In this document: positions 27,824 through 38,918 of the stretch, one piece after another
How positions within the stretch are numbered: the first letter of the stretch is position 1
Layout: every line of letters starts with the position of its first letter
The notes under the pieces: generated by a model
Database searches by the model: none
Told to the model about the DNA's origin: nothing
Seen by the model: the letters and a program-made list of their open reading frames with translations, nothing else
DNA from: Thermococcus piezophilus
GTDB taxonomy: Archaea > Methanobacteriota_B > Thermococci > Thermococcales > Thermococcaceae
DNA: 64,000 nt
Assembly (NCBI RefSeq): GCF_001647085.1
Contig: NZ_CP015520.1
Coordinates: forward strand, 248,001-312,000
Direction: 5' to 3'
Program-made: the position numbers and the translations under genes

Positions 27824-28052
27824 GGCACTTCACCTCAGTTATCCTTATGAAAAAGGACATATTTAAGCTTTTTTCAGGAAATCGTCCAGCTGTGTTACCC
27901 ATTGTTTAGAAAAAAGCGTTGAGATGCGGTTTTTATCCAGCAACTGTTAACAAAGGTTTCTCAATGTTTAGTTGCGTTTAAAAATTGAGGATTCACCGCT
28001 AAATCTAGAAAACGGCTGGGATGTGGAATGCCAAACAGATATCAGCACAGAC
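27824..28052. promoter_or_regulatory. Promoter of the CWB2-like gene and spacer
   Basis: The left part holds the TATA box and GAGGTGAAG ribosome binding site of the leftward gene. The rest, to the end of the leftward cyclase gene at 28053, is AT-rich with runs such as CTTTTTTCAG and GGTTTTTATC. No convincing gene is present; short frames here have no ribosome binding site. Confidence 0.5.
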
Positions 28053-28622
28053 TTATTCGGTTATAGCAACTGCTCGGACTGGACTACCCGAACCCATCCT
28101 AACTTTCAGTGGAAATGCTATGAATGTGAACTCTTTCCCCACCAAAAGCTCGAGGTTGGTAAGGTTCTCAAAAATCGGTACCTCCCCACTGAGGAGTATC
28201 CTGTGCACGGCATCATCCCCTATGCTCATGGCGTCTGTTCCAACAGCTCTGGCTCCCTCCGCGACAAGGAACAGGGCAATCTCTGGTGATAGCTCCCTTC
28301 CTCCAGTGAGGAACAGAACAACCCTCCCCAGGAATCCAAAGTCAGGCACCTCCTCAAGCCCTACCAGTCCTTCACCACTCCGGACATCGATAACGAGGCC
28401 GGGACCCATAAACTTCTCAAGGGGAAGCTCATCAACTGTTTTCCCCCCAGGTATGAAGTGCGCCGGCGCATCGACATGGGTCCCGCTGTGCTCACCCAGC
28501 TTTAAGACGTTCATGTAGTAGCCGTCACGTTCTATAACCGTCCAGGGCTTTATCCGTACCTCAGGGTCTCCAGGATAAACCCGGGTCTCCTCGGAGAGGG
28601 AAAGGGAGAGGTCGATTATCAT
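28053..28622 (-). CDS. Cyclase/arylformamidase family metal-dependent hydrolase
   Basis: A 189-residue protein of the kynurenine-formamidase-like cyclase family. The metal-binding signature is present: GEHSGTHVDAPAHFIPGG (HxGTHxDxPxHF), and IIDLSLSLSEETRVYPGDPE is the typical N-terminus. Family members hydrolyse N-formylkynurenine, isatin or polyketide-type substrates; the substrate here is unknown, and no tryptophan-catabolic genes are nearby. The ATG at 28622 lies 54 bp from the divergent ahcY start. Confidence 0.85.
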   Translation of the reverse strand: MIIDLSLSLSEETRVYPGDPEVRIKPWTVIERDGYYMNVLKLGEHSGTHVDAPAHFIPGGKTVDELPLEKFMGPGLVIDVRSGEGLVGLEEVPDFGFLGRVVLFLTGGRELSPEIALFLVAEGARAVGTDAMSIGDDAVHRILLSGEVPIFENLTNLELLVGKEFTFIAFPLKVRMGSGSPVRAVAITE

Positions 28623-28676
28623 GGAACCACCAATGGACTTTTAACGTTAAAGGATTAAAACCCTGCGGTGATAATG

Positions 28677-29942
28677 ATGGACTGCACGAAGAATTACTGC
28701 GTTAAGGACATAAGGCTCGCCCCAAGCGGCGAGAAGAAGATCGACTGGGTGTCAAGATTCATGCCGGTTTTGCAGAGCATAAGGGAGGACTTTGAGGAGA
28801 AAAAGCCCTTCAAGGGGGTTAAGATAGCCGCCACGCTCCACCTCGAGATGAAGACAGCTTTTCTGCTTCTCACGCTGAAAGCTGGAGGAGCAGAGGTTTC
28901 AGCCACTGCCAGCAACCCGCTGAGCACTCAGGATGACGTGGTTGCGGCTTTAGCTAAGGCAGGCGTTAGGGTTTATGCTGTAAGGGGCGAGAGCAGGGAG
29001 GGATACTACGAGAACATGCACAGGGCTTTGGATATAGAACCGAATATAATAATAGACGACGGTGCCGACATGATAAGCGTCGTCCACCGGGAGAGAACCG
29101 AGTTTATCGATAACATCTGGGGGGCGAGTGAAGAAACGACGACCGGCGTCATAAGGCTCCGCACCATGGAGAAGGACAGGGTTTTGAAGTTCCCAATCAT
29201 AGCGGTCAACGACAGCTATACCAAGTACCTCTTCGACAACCGCTACAGAACGGGCCAGTCTACATGGGACGGCATAATAAGGACGACGAACCTTCTCGTT
29301 GCCGGCAAGAACGTCGTTGTCGTCGGCTACGGCTGGTGCGGAAGGGGAATAGCGATGCGCGCAAGAGGTTTTGGAGCGACCGTCATAGTCGCTGAGGTGG
29401 ACCCAATAAGGTCATTGGAGGCCAGGATGGACGGCTTCTTAGTGATGCCAATGACTGAAGCGGCGAAGGTTGGAGACATCTTTATCACGGCAACCGGAGA
29501 CATCAACTGCATAAGGAGAGAGCACTTCGAGCTCATGAAGGACGGCGTCATTTTGGCCAACGCAGGCCACTTCGACGTTGAGATAAGCAAGCCCGACTTA
29601 GAGGCATTAGCCGTTGAGATAAACCAGCCGAGGCCGAACATAACCGAGTACAAGATGAAAGACGGCAGAAGGCTCTATCTCCTCGCGGAGGGCAGACTCG
29701 TTAATCTGGCTGCAGCGGATGGTCATCCCGCCGAAATCATGGACATGAGCTTCGCGTTACAGGCGAAGGCGGCCGAGTACATCAGGAACAACCACGATAC
29801 GCTTGAGCCTAAGGTCTACGTGCTCCCGAGGGAGATAGACGAGATGGTGGCGAGGATAAAACTGAAAGCCATGGGCATTGAAATCGAGCAGCTCACCGAG
29901 GAGCAGAGGAAATATCTCAAGAGCTGGGAGCACGGGACATAA
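28677..29942 (+). CDS. ahcY: Adenosylhomocysteinase (S-adenosyl-L-homocysteine hydrolase)
   Basis: A 421-residue enzyme that converts SAH to adenosine and homocysteine with bound NAD. Conserved pieces include [59 protein letters not shown], the NAD-binding [19 protein letters not shown] and NAGHFDVEI. It lacks the C-terminal extension of the eukaryotic enzyme, as usual in archaea. ATG 28677 is preferred over the two codons before it because GGTGA lies 5 bp upstream. It has its own promoter. Confidence 0.97.
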   Translation: MDCTKNYCVKDIRLAPSGEKKIDWVSRFMPVLQSIREDFEEKKPFKGVKIAATLHLEMKTAFLLLTLKAGGAEVSATASNPLSTQDDVVAALAKAGVRVYAVRGESREGYYENMHRALDIEPNIIIDDGADMISVVHRERTEFIDNIWGASEETTTGVIRLRTMEKDRVLKFPIIAVNDSYTKYLFDNRYRTGQSTWDGIIRTTNLLVAGKNVVVVGYGWCGRGIAMRARGFGATVIVAEVDPIRSLEARMDGFLVMPMTEAAKVGDIFITATGDINCIRREHFELMKDGVILANAGHFDVEISKPDLEALAVEINQPRPNITEYKMKDGRRLYLLAEGRLVNLAAADGHPAEIMDMSFALQAKAAEYIRNNHDTLEPKVYVLPREIDEMVARIKLKAMGIEIEQLTEEQRKYLKSWEHGT

Positions 29943-30104
29943 GGAAAGCGTTGATTTTGTCCGCAAAATAATGCAAAGGTTTTCCAATTTTTATTCACTT
30001 TTGAGAACTCTTTCATTGCTACTTGTAACGATAAGGTCTTCCTTCAAGCACAATTTAAAGAAAATTTTTTATGCATAAATCCATACCCAGTTACGGTTAT
30101 CCAC

Positions 30105-31041
30105 ATGAAGAAACTTTCAGCCATATTTATGGTGTTAGTAGTTCTATTAAGTCTACCAATGGTCGCCTCTGTTCAGCAGAGATACGACATAGACTCCTCC
30201 AAGCCCCTGTATGCAGAGGACGTGAAGATAGGACACAAGATAAGTGTGGACTACATTCCAAAGGCAGGAGGATTCCGCGGCGGAAGGGACAGGGGAACGA
30301 GCACCACAACCGCGGCAATGGGTATTCTCGGCCCCAGTCGAAGGAGAGAAGTACGCAATAGTCATCGGGATAGCAGATTACCCCGGCACGTCGAGCGATC
30401 TGCAATACACCGATGATGATGCCCAGCTGGTTTATGACACCCTGATTAACGTCTATGGATTCAAGCCGGAGAACATAATCTTCCTCCTCAACATGGACGC
30501 GAGCTTCTACAACATATACGACGCGGTTATGGAGCTCAAATCGAAGGTTCAGCCGGGTGATGAGGTTGTCTTCTACTTCAGCGGGCACGGTTCAACAGGA
30601 AGGGCCGATGATGGAGACAGTGAGGTAATAGACGAGGCAATAGTCACCCACGACGGCAACCCGGATGGCAGCTTCATCCTTATATGGGACGGACAGCTAA
30701 AGGCCTGGTTCGATGACTTCCCGACTGACAGGATAATATTCATCTTCGACAGCTGCTACTCCGGAGGAATGACCGATTTGGCTGCCGAGGGCAGGATAGT
30801 GGTTATGGCCTCTGGAGAGAGGGAATTCTCGCTTGAGAGCTCCGAGTGGGGACACGGTCAGTTCACGTACTACTTCTTCCTTGAGGGCATCAACGCGGGC
30901 TACGCCGATGTCTACGACCACGATGGAGACCCCGCCACTCCGGACGTCACTGTAGAGGAGGCCTTTGACTACACCCTGGCCAACTGCGAGCAGCAAACGC
31001 CTGTTATATCAGATGGCTTCACCAACGATTTACTGCCGTAA
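30105..31041 (+). pseudogene. Secreted caspase-like (peptidase C14) protein, frameshifted
   Basis: The 5' frame (30105 to about 30332) encodes a signal peptide (MKKLSAIFMVLVVLLSLPMV), then a mature N-terminus with a Gly/Arg-rich linker. The +1 frame continues at once with VEGEKYAIVIGIADYPGTSS and the full caspase-like domain: catalytic His in VVFYFSGHGS and Cys in IFIFDSCYSGG, ending at 31041. One extra C in the CCCC run at 30332-30335 explains the break; with three C the join reads GILGPVEGEKY. It would be an extracellular cysteine peptidase with unknown substrate. It may be a sequencing error or a real break. TATA TTTTTTATGC lies about 40 bp upstream. Confidence 0.82.
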
Positions 31042-31081
31042 AGCGTTTAACTCTCCCTTCTTTTCTTCTTCTGGTGATGGT

Positions 31082-31741
31082 ATGGACTGTGAGCCTTTCA
31101 AGATTATTCCCGTTGGCATGGTCAGGAAAGAAAACGAGAAAACTTGGCTTGAAATCTATCCGGAGTTCAGCGAGGCAGTAGAGGGGCTTGGGAAGGAGGA
31201 CTGGATAAAGCTCATCCTTTGGTTCCATGAAAGCGACACGCCCGAACGAAGGAGCGTCTTGAAAGTTCATCCCTACAACAACCCTAAAAATCCCCTCACG
31301 GGCGTCTTCGCCACGCGCTCTCCAGTTAGACCAAACCCCCTCGCGATCTACACCGTCAGGATTCACCGCATCGAAGGGAGCAGGCTGTACATAGACTGGA
31401 TAGACGCCCACGATGGGACGCCGGTAGCGGACATCAAGATACTCGTGGAGAGACTCGACTGTCCGAGGGATACTCCAATCGAGGAGTGGAAGCTCGACAT
31501 CGGGAAATCGCGGCAGGTGGGGGAGATAAACCTGATTCCGAGGAAAGACGAGCACCTCGACGAGCTGGAGGAAGTTTCTCCAGATAAATACAACGCCCTG
31601 GTGGTCGAAATCGGACCGAAGACGACGGTTCTAACTGCAAAAGAACTCGTGGACCTCATTGAAGTGTTAGAGGAGTTCTACGACAAACTGCCCGTGGAGA
31701 TAAAGGACAGATTCAGAAGACGTGAAGGGCACTCGCCTTGA
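31082..31741 (+). CDS. trmO: tRNA t6A37 N6-methyltransferase TrmO family (TsaA-like)
   Basis: A 219-residue protein. The beta-barrel TrmO/YaeB domain is at residues 5-145: [48 protein letters not shown] (SAM/tRNA signature) and [18 protein letters not shown]-terminal helical extension (150-219) is found in archaeal members. It should methylate N6-threonylcarbamoyladenosine in tRNA. The longer upstream reading overlaps the caspase-like gene and lacks a ribosome binding site; GGTGATGGT precedes ATG 31082. Its 3' end overlaps wtpC, which is convergent. Confidence 0.9.
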   Translation: MDCEPFKIIPVGMVRKENEKTWLEIYPEFSEAVEGLGKEDWIKLILWFHESDTPERRSVLKVHPYNNPKNPLTGVFATRSPVRPNPLAIYTVRIHRIEGSRLYIDWIDAHDGTPVADIKILVERLDCPRDTPIEEWKLDIGKSRQVGEINLIPRKDEHLDELEEVSPDKYNALVVEIGPKTTVLTAKELVDLIEVLEEFYDKLPVEIKDRFRRREGHSP

Positions 31742-32747
31742 AGCTCACGTAGACTTCCTTTCCTTTCCCTATTCCTATCTCGAGCATGGATGAGCGGGTT
31801 ATAAAGGCGCTCAGCTCCAGTCCCCTAGCCCTGAGCCTCACCCTGACGAGAGGTCCAAGCTCCTCAACGGCTTCAACGGTGGCTTTGAACTCATTCCTCG
31901 CGGAGGTTCTTATGGGCTCAAGCGACAGGATTATGTCCTCCGGTCTTAGACCAACGCGAACCTTGCCATGCACCTCAACCGGGAGTTCTATCTCAAGACC
32001 GTTAGTTCTAAGCTTTCTCCCCTTGGCAAAGCCCTCGATGATGTTCTCGAAGCCGAGGAAGCGGGCGACCTCCTCGTTAGCTGGCCTTGAGAAGACCTCC
32101 CTAATGCTTCCCACCTGCACGAGTCTCCCCGAAAGCATCACTCCAACTCTATCACCCAGACTGACGGCTTCTTCAAAGGAGTGGGTAACGTGTAGGGCCG
32201 TGAAGCCGAGCTCTTTACGCCAGCGCTTCATCTCTCCTATGAGCCTGGCCCTCGTCTGGACGTCGAGGTTGGCGAAGGGCTCGTCGAGGAGGAGAAGCTT
32301 CGGTTCAATCACCAAGGCCCTCGCTATGGCGACGCGCTGGCTCTCTCCGCCGCTCAGCGTTTTCGGCTTTCTGTGGAGAAGGTGGTCTATGCCGAGGACC
32401 TCAGCTATGTCTCTCACTTTCCTTTTAATCTCCTCCTTAGGAAGCCTTCTTAACTTCAGGCCAAAGGCTATGTTGTCGTAAACGCTCATGTGGGGAAAGA
32501 GGGCATAGTTCTGTGGGATATAAGCTAAACTCCTCCTTTCAGGGGGCCAGCCTGTCACATCCTTCCCGTCGAGGATCACCTTTCCGGAATCGGGCTCCAG
32601 TATGCCCGTTATAATTTCCAGCAGAACGGTCTTTCCAGCCCCGCTTGGGCCGAGTATTATGAAGTACTCACCCGCCTTCACGCCGAAGGTTATCTCTCTA
32701 AGCTTGAACTCCTTCCAGTCCTTGGAGATTGATTTAACTTCCAGCAT
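31713..32747 (-). CDS. wtpC: Tungstate/molybdate ABC transporter ATPase WtpC
   Basis: A 344-residue ATPase. Walker A is [16 protein letters not shown], signature [15 protein letters not shown], Walker [13 protein letters not shown], and the switch His is in [11 protein letters not shown]. The C-terminal part (240-344) has MOP/TOBE-like strands that bind oxyanion in ModC proteins. It energises WtpAB; tungstate feeds the tungsten enzymes (AOR, FOR, GAPOR) central to Thermococcales metabolism. ATG 32747 follows GGAGGAGGGCAA and overlaps wtpB by 14 bp. Confidence 0.93.
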   Translation of the reverse strand: MLEVKSISKDWKEFKLREITFGVKAGEYFIILGPSGAGKTVLLEIITGILEPDSGKVILDGKDVTGWPPERRSLAYIPQNYALFPHMSVYDNIAFGLKLRRLPKEEIKRKVRDIAEVLGIDHLLHRKPKTLSGGESQRVAIARALVIEPKLLLLDEPFANLDVQTRARLIGEMKRWRKELGFTALHVTHSFEEAVSLGDRVGVMLSGRLVQVGSIREVFSRPANEEVARFLGFENIIEGFAKGRKLRTNGLEIELPVEVHGKVRVGLRPEDIILSLEPIRTSARNEFKATVEAVEELGPLVRVRLRARGLELSAFITRSSMLEIGIGKGKEVYVSFKASALHVF

Positions 32748-33486
32748 TTGCCCTCCTCCCCACGAGCCATCTAAGTACCACAAATATAGTGAGGCTCATG
32801 CCTATGAGTATCACCGAAATGGGCCTCGATGCCCTCAGCCCATAGTTGTTGAAGTATTCCATGACCAGAACCTGGGCAGTCTTGGGGTAGTAGGCGACTA
32901 TCAAAATCGCTCCGACCTCGCTTATGGCCCTGGCCCAGGTCATTATCGCGCCGCTCGCTATGGCTGGAAACGCCATTGGGAGGGCTATTGAGAAGAAGGC
33001 CCTAAGCCTCGAAGCGCCGAGGGTTCTGGCGACGTGCTCAAGCTCTTCATCCACTGCCAAAAACCCGTCGCGCGCGGCGTTTATCGCGAAGGGAGCTGAA
33101 ACGAAGAGCATCGCCGCTATTATTCCGGCGTAGCTGTCAAGAATGGCGCTCGAGAAGGTTACCAGGAGCATTATACCGACAACAGAATGGGGAATAACGA
33201 TTGGAACATCAACTATGGCCTGAACGAGGCTTTTACCTTTGAAGTCCTTTCTAGCCAAGACGTAGCCGAGTGGAACGCCGAAGAGGAGTGATATTAACGC
33301 GGTCGCGGTTGCCGTTAGCAGGGAGTTCTTGAGGGCCTTTATGACGAGTTCGTCGTGGAGCGTCTTTACGAGCATCCCCCAGTCGGAGGCCTGCTTAAGG
33401 AAAATCACGATTAGGGGAATTGCAATGTAGAGCACTATGAAGCTCCCCATAATGGCAAAGAACGCCACCGTGTAGTCGCGCTTCAT
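32734..33486 (-). CDS. wtpB: Tungstate/molybdate ABC transporter permease WtpB
   Basis: A 250-residue permease with about six membrane helices. The binding-protein-dependent transport EAA loop is recognisable ([20 protein letters not shown], then [10 protein letters not shown]). It begins [23 protein letters not shown] 33486 behind GGGGGGCGAAA is chosen over an upstream frame extension without a signal. It lies between wtpA (41 bp) and wtpC (overlap) in one operon. Confidence 0.93.
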   Translation of the reverse strand: MKRDYTVAFFAIMGSFIVLYIAIPLIVIFLKQASDWGMLVKTLHDELVIKALKNSLLTATATALISLLFGVPLGYVLARKDFKGKSLVQAIVDVPIVIPHSVVGIMLLVTFSSAILDSYAGIIAAMLFVSAPFAINAARDGFLAVDEELEHVARTLGASRLRAFFSIALPMAFPAIASGAIMTWARAISEVGAILIVAYYPKTAQVLVMEYFNNYGLRASRPISVILIGMSLTIFVVLRWLVGRRANAGS

Positions 33487-33526
33487 TTTCGCCCCCCAGA
33501 AAATTTTGAAGAGGGAAATAAAAATA

Positions 33527-34636
<1,110 letters not shown>

Positions 34637-35191
34637 TTAACATTTCTGTTTACGTAGAGCGGCGAGTCCCTCAACCAGATCCTGGAAATGTTCGTAGAAC
34701 TCGCTTTTTCTGAGGTCATCCAAGGTACTCCAGAATTCGTCGAGGTTTCTGAAGCCGGCCTCCTCGTACTCAAGCGCCTGGATCAGCATCTCGAGTTTAT
34801 CGGCGAACTTAACTAACCTGCCCTCCAAGCTAAGGCCCTCCTCGTACTCCCTGAAAAGCTCGAAGTAGTCTCTGGCCTTAGGGCCGGCCTTGATGAAAAT
34901 CTCCAGCGCGGCCCTCGTCTCGGCCCTCTTCTTGTCGAGGTAGTACTGGGCAGTCAGGGGTATGTCCGTTATCCTCGCCTCGGCAAGGTCGTGGAGGATC
35001 GCTATCTTAAGGGCCCGCTCAACGTCTATGTCCACTCCCCTCTCCCTCAGCGAGTCGGCGAGAAAGAGGGTTATCAGAACGGCCCGATAGCTGTGGTCGG
35101 CTATGCTTTCGGGATTCGAAACTCCCCGAAGGAGCCACCCGGTTCTGGGGAGCCTCTTCAGGTTGCCGGCCTCAAAAAACAGATCGAGCAT
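34637..35191 (-). CDS. HD-domain 5'-deoxynucleotidase-like hydrolase
   Basis: A 184-residue HD-superfamily phosphohydrolase (YfbR/HDDC2 type). The metal site is visible: His in ESIADHSYRAVLITL and the HD pair in AILHDLAEARITDIP; FADKLEMLIQALEYE is typical of the later helix. Such enzymes dephosphorylate deoxynucleoside monophosphates in nucleotide-pool control. ATG 35191 has GGAGGA 8 bp upstream inside the preceding gene; the genes overlap and form one operon. Confidence 0.88.
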   Translation of the reverse strand: MLDLFFEAGNLKRLPRTGWLLRGVSNPESIADHSYRAVLITLFLADSLRERGVDIDVERALKIAILHDLAEARITDIPLTAQYYLDKKRAETRAALEIFIKAGPKARDYFELFREYEEGLSLEGRLVKFADKLEMLIQALEYEEAGFRNLDEFWSTLDDLRKSEFYEHFQDLVEGLAALRKQKC

Positions 35192-35193
35192 CT

Positions 35194-35508
35194 TCAATCC
35201 TCCGTAGTGAAAACCGCTTTTTCGGTCTCTATCGCACTCGCTATTATGCAGTCACCCAAGAACCTTCCATAAACCCTCACCCACTCACCCTTGCCCAAGC
35301 AGGGGCTTCCGGAGAACTCTATCCTGATGCCAGAAACTTTGAACGTGGTTCTGTATCCCGGAAGTTCCATAGGAAGGAACTCAATTAGAGGTTTGTCCTC
35401 GATGGTGCCCTCTATAACAACGTTCTTACCCCTGAAACCACCGGCATGGAGCTCATCAACGGTAACGATGTAATAGTAATGGTGACCCAGCTTGACCCGT
35501 TTGGACAT
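35194..35508 (-). CDS. Small OB-fold-like protein of unknown function
   Basis: A 104-residue, beta-rich protein with alternating strands (KNVVIEGTIEDKPLIEFLP, RIEFSGSPCLGKGEWVRVYG, IIASAIETEKAV), suggestive of an OB fold as in nucleic-acid-binding proteins. No catalytic motif is seen. ATG 35508 is preferred because GGTGA lies 6 bp upstream. Its end overlaps the start region of the HD hydrolase, with which it is co-transcribed. The function is unknown. Confidence 0.7.
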   Translation of the reverse strand: MSKRVKLGHHYYYIVTVDELHAGGFRGKNVVIEGTIEDKPLIEFLPMELPGYRTTFKVSGIRIEFSGSPCLGKGEWVRVYGRFLGDCIIASAIETEKAVFTTED

Positions 35509-35558
35509 GTTCATCACCTTTATAGCCCCATGTCGCCTATTATGTGTGGGGTGAGGGT

Positions 35559-36119
35559 ATGATAAAGGTTGCGATTATCGGTGCCGAGAATGTTGGCAAG
35601 TCAACACTCATGAACGCGCTTATCGGTGGTAAAATATCTGAGGTCGAGAACCTTCCAGGAACAACGAAGGGCATAATAAGGCGCCGCTTCGGCAAGCTGA
35701 AGATACCAAAGAGCATGAAAAACCCGCTCGGGGGTGCGGATGAGTTCGTTTTGATAGACACCGCAGGACTCTTCGACCCCCAGAGGGAGTTCAGGGGGAA
35801 GGTCCTCAGCGAGGAGAAATTCAGGGAGATTTTGAATGAAATCCTATCTTCCGATGTCGTCATCCACATGGTGGATGCCCAGTACGGCCTTCACAGGGGC
35901 ATGGAGAAGCTCCACCACCTCCTTAAGATGCGTCACGAGAAGCCAATAATAGCCGTCATCAACAAAATCGACCTCGTTCCAGCCGAGAGAGTTGAAGAGC
36001 TGAGGAAGATAATAAAGAAGCGCCTCGAGCAGGATGCCATTCCGCTCTCGCTTGTAACCTACGAGGGCTTCAACGACCTGCTGAAGGCATTGGCCTATTA
36101 CGCCCAATACGTCAGATGA
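35559..36119 (+). CDS. Small GTPase of the TRAFAC class (Era/EngB-like)
   Basis: A 186-residue, single-domain GTPase: G1 GAENVGKSTLMNAL, G2/switch PGTTKG, G3 LIDTAGLFDP, G4 AVINKIDLVP. It lacks a KH or other RNA-binding extension, unlike bacterial Era, and may act in ribosome or membrane processes; no specific partner can be inferred. ATG 35559 follows GTGAGGGT. Its stop abuts the convergent YjbQ gene by one base. Confidence 0.88.
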   Translation: MIKVAIIGAENVGKSTLMNALIGGKISEVENLPGTTKGIIRRRFGKLKIPKSMKNPLGGADEFVLIDTAGLFDPQREFRGKVLSEEKFREILNEILSSDVVIHMVDAQYGLHRGMEKLHHLLKMRHEKPIIAVINKIDLVPAERVEELRKIIKKRLEQDAIPLSLVTYEGFNDLLKALAYYAQYVR

Positions 36120-36120
36120 A

Positions 36121-36525
36121 TCAGCACTTGCATATCTTAACGAGCACCTTCCTACGCCTCGGGCCGTCGAGCTCGACGAAGAGAATCCTCTGCCAAGTTC
36201 CAAGGAGGAGCTCCCCTTCGTCTATAGGCACTACAACCTCAGGGCTCAGGAAAAGGCTTGCCCTGATGTGGGAGTGGGCGTTGCTGTCGATGGTATCGTG
36301 ACCGTAGCCAGTGCCTTTAGGAACAAGCTCCTTCATCTTTGCCTTTATGTCCTGAAGAAGCCTCTCCTCGTTTTCATTGATTAACAGGCCCGTGGTGGTG
36401 TGCTTTGTGAAAACCACCACTATGCCGCTCGTCACATCACTCCTCCATACTACGTGCTGAATTTCCCGGGTTATGTCTATTATCTGAAACCTCCCCTTAG
36501 TAGGAACCTCAATCTCGAAGAGCAT
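36121..36525 (-). CDS. YjbQ/UPF0047 family protein (secondary thiamine-phosphate synthase type)
   Basis: A 134-residue protein with the conserved UPF0047 signature: VVVFTKHTTTGLLINENEER, GYGHDTIDSNAHSHIRASL and GTWQRILFVELDGPRRRKV. Conserved His residues form a metal-like site. Some members have weak thiamine-phosphate synthase activity; the physiological role is unclear. The gene overlaps the preceding small gene by 17 bp and is co-transcribed with it. Confidence 0.92.
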   Translation of the reverse strand: MLFEIEVPTKGRFQIIDITREIQHVVWRSDVTSGIVVVFTKHTTTGLLINENEERLLQDIKAKMKELVPKGTGYGHDTIDSNAHSHIRASLFLSPEVVVPIDEGELLLGTWQRILFVELDGPRRRKVLVKICKC

Positions 36526-36790
36526 CTACCTCACCACCCCCGGGGTTTTTCTGAATCTCTATGCGGATCTCCTCAGGATTTTTAACCCCCACGACATTCC
36601 CGAAGAGAACCTCGTCTGAGTAAACCTCCTTGTTCGCCAGGAGCAGGTAGATGAGGTCTCCTATAAACTCCACCCTGCCTACCTTCTGTTCCATCAGCGC
36701 CCAGGGCCATTCCATGGCCACCCTCCCCGCAAGCTCACGTTCGAGTGCTTTGAGGAGAATCTCGGAGACGAGTATCTCTTTAATCAGCAT
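36509..36790 (-). CDS. Small conserved-looking hypothetical protein
   Basis: A 93-residue protein, MLIKEILVSEILLKALEREL, then RVEFIGDLIYLLLANKEVYS, mixed alpha/beta and acidic. I do not recognise a family. ATG 36790 has AGGTGA 5 bp upstream. It overlaps the YjbQ gene and is presumably the first gene of that two-gene transcript. Confidence 0.65.
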   Translation of the reverse strand: MLIKEILVSEILLKALERELAGRVAMEWPWALMEQKVGRVEFIGDLIYLLLANKEVYSDEVLFGNVVGVKNPEEIRIEIQKNPGGGEVDALRD

Positions 36791-36909
36791 GAAATTCACC
36801 TGCAAGAGTAAATTCTACATAAGACTCAAGCTTTAATCTAGGTGCGCGCTTAATCTTATTAAACCTAACCTTCGGAATAGTTTTAAGAGCCGGACAGAAG
36901 GGAGGAACC

Positions 36910-38004
36910 ATGTATGCGGTAATATTTGGTAAGAATCCCCACCTCAGCGAGGCAGAATTTTACGCCTTCGCGAGAAGGTTTAACCTAAAGGTCAGGGTAG
37001 TTGGGACTGGGCAAGACTGGCTGGTGTTTGAATCAAGCTCAAACGTTGAACGCTATTTTAGATGGCTCGGAGGCTCGCTAAAGCTGGTGAAGATTTTTGG
37101 TGAGGGCGAAGAGACTATAGGCGAGTTTGAATACTCCAAGCTCTTCACCGTGAGCCTCTACGGGAAGAGCGACTGGAAGCTCTGGCGGAAGCTTGGGAGC
37201 AAGATAAAACGGGAGTTCAAAGCCGAAGGACCTTCCAAGTTCTTCAAGCCAGCCAAAGTTTACGCCATGCCAGCCGAGCTCATCCTCAAGGGATTTCCAG
37301 AAACTAAAGACTTCGTATTCCTCTTCGGCGAGAGCCCCTGGGTCGGGGAGACGGTGAAGGTTGCAGATCCCTTCGAGCTCAAGAAGCTCGACGTGGAGAG
37401 GCCGGTTCAGAGGCCAATACTCTCTATCCCCCCACGGCTCGCGCGCATAATGGTGAACCTCACTGAGGTCAGGAAGGGTAACTTCCTCGACCCATTTTGT
37501 GGCAGAGGGACTATAGTCCAAGAATTCGTTCTCCAAGGATTAAACGCCCACGGGAGCGACAGAGACGAGAAGGCAATACGCGATGCCAAGAAAAACCTCA
37601 CCTGGCTAAGGAAGGAGTTCAGGCTTAAAAACTCAGCTCACCTGGAAGTCTGCGACGCGAGAAAGCTGAAGAAGTGCTTCAGGACGCGCTTTGATGCAAT
37701 AGTTACCGAGCCCTACCTCGGCAAGCCCCTCAAGAGGAACCCGAGCAGAGGAGAGGCGATAAAGCTTGCCAACGAGCTTGATAGGTTTTACTACCAGGTC
37801 TTTGAGAGCTTTGCCGACGTCCTTAAAAGAAACGGAAGGGTAGTATTCGTCTTTCCAGCCTACAGGCTCTCCGGCGGCGGAATATATAGAAAAAATAGGA
37901 AGTGGCTCGGGAAACTCGGCTTCGAGGTTCTGGGAGGGTACACTGACTACGAGGAGAGGCACAGGCTCGTAAGGGACATCCACGTGATGAGGTACAGGGG
38001 TTAA
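36910..38004 (+). CDS. Trm-G10/Trm11-like RNA methyltransferase
   Basis: A 364-residue protein. Residues 1-150 form an N-terminal region that may hold a degenerate THUMP-like domain (MYAVIFGKNPHLSEAEFYAF). Residues 170-350 are a methyltransferase domain with FLDPFCGRGTIVQEF (motif I), GSDRDEKAI and a motif IV reading VTEPYLGKP, where Trm11 and TrmG10 enzymes typically have DPPYG. It most likely modifies tRNA guanosines (N2). The altered motif IV is noteworthy but known among archaeal relatives. ATG 36910 follows GGGAGGAACC. Confidence 0.8.
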   Translation: MYAVIFGKNPHLSEAEFYAFARRFNLKVRVVGTGQDWLVFESSSNVERYFRWLGGSLKLVKIFGEGEETIGEFEYSKLFTVSLYGKSDWKLWRKLGSKIKREFKAEGPSKFFKPAKVYAMPAELILKGFPETKDFVFLFGESPWVGETVKVADPFELKKLDVERPVQRPILSIPPRLARIMVNLTEVRKGNFLDPFCGRGTIVQEFVLQGLNAHGSDRDEKAIRDAKKNLTWLRKEFRLKNSAHLEVCDARKLKKCFRTRFDAIVTEPYLGKPLKRNPSRGEAIKLANELDRFYYQVFESFADVLKRNGRVVFVFPAYRLSGGGIYRKNRKWLGKLGFEVLGGYTDYEERHRLVRDIHVMRYRG

Positions 38005-38431
38005 TCCCCTATCAGCCTCTCGTGCTCCTGCTTCATGCAGCGGTAGGCAACTGCTATAAGTCCCGCTTCCTTCGCTTTTTTGAAGGCATCCCTGTTGTAG
38101 GTTCTGAACTGGAACCAGACGACCTTGGCACCCTTATTTATCGCCTGCTCGACGAGTCCATCGTGAACTCCGGTCTAACGGCGATGTCAACGATTTCCAT
38201 CTCGTCTGGAATGCCTAGAACGCTCGAGTAGCACTTTCTCCCCAAAACTCCCTCGTAGTGGGGTTTTACTGGATAGACCTCGTAGCCGTGCTCGATAAGG
38301 CATCTCATAACCTTGTTGGCGTCCCTTTCGGGCTTTGGTGATTCGCCCACGAGGGTGATTTTCCTGTACTTGGTCAGAATTTCCTTAACGTCTTCATCCG
38401 TTAGCCTGTCGACGGGTATTATCCTTACCAT
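38001..38431 (-). pseudogene. CoA-binding (YccU-like) protein, frameshifted
   Basis: The first 90 codons read VRIIPVDRLTDEDVKEILTK, then KITLVGESPKPERDANKVMR and EIVDIAVRPEFTM, a Rossmann CoA-binding domain. At about 38151-38157 one base is missing. The -1 frame continues VEQAINKGAKVVWFQFRTYN and AVAYRCMKQEHERLIGD to a stop at 38001, the normal family end. As written, the first frame stops soon after the lesion (DSSSRR). Start ATG 38431. The stop overlaps that of the convergent methyltransferase. Confidence 0.85.
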
Positions 38432-38483
38432 GTTATCACAATATCCATTTCTTAGCCAACGTTTATAACATCTTTTGCCAAAC

Positions 38484-38918
38484 ATGCTCTATGAAGAAAC
38501 CGTGATAAGCAGGATGTTTCAGCTCTTAATGACTATCCCTCTGGCGGCAATGCTCTGGGGGACGTATCAGGCCTAAAGAACAGGGGAAGGCATTGAGGTC
38601 ATGCTCCCAGCCACTGTAGTGGTCTTAGTCCTTCTACTGGACATCATTGCGATGAGGATAGAGATAGACGACCGTAAGATAAGGATACGGGGAACCTTAG
38701 GACTAATAATGAGGAAGACAATTCCCCTGGAGAACATCGCCAGCTTCAAGGTTGGCGATAGCTGGATGAAGTGTTACGGGAGGGTGCACTTCGCATTGCC
38801 CGCCAGGTGTTATGTGGTGATAATTCCGCGGAAGGGCTGGAGCGTCTCATTCTCCACCAACCGGCCCGAGGAGATAGCAAAGATTCTCTCTATTCTGGGC
38901 ATTCCACGAGAACCTTAG
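38484..38918 (+). pseudogene. Membrane protein with PH-like domain, interrupted by an in-frame stop
   Basis: One continuous frame runs from ATG 38484 (MLYEETVISRMFQLLMTIPL) to 38918 except for a TAA at 38574-38576, after GTYQA. Downstream it reads RTGEGIEVMLPATVVVLVLL, a second membrane helix, then a bacterial-PH-like beta domain (KTIPLENIASFKVGDSWMKC, GWSVSFSTNRPEEIAKIL). The intact protein would have two N-terminal membrane helices. As written, translation could restart at ATG 38601 to make 105 residues. The function of the family is unknown. Confidence 0.7.

Noticed and set aside
30411-30450. GATGATGATG stretch considered as a second C/D sRNA
   Set aside because: No CTGA at guide distance and it lies in conserved coding sequence (TDDDAQLVYDT) of the caspase-like protein.
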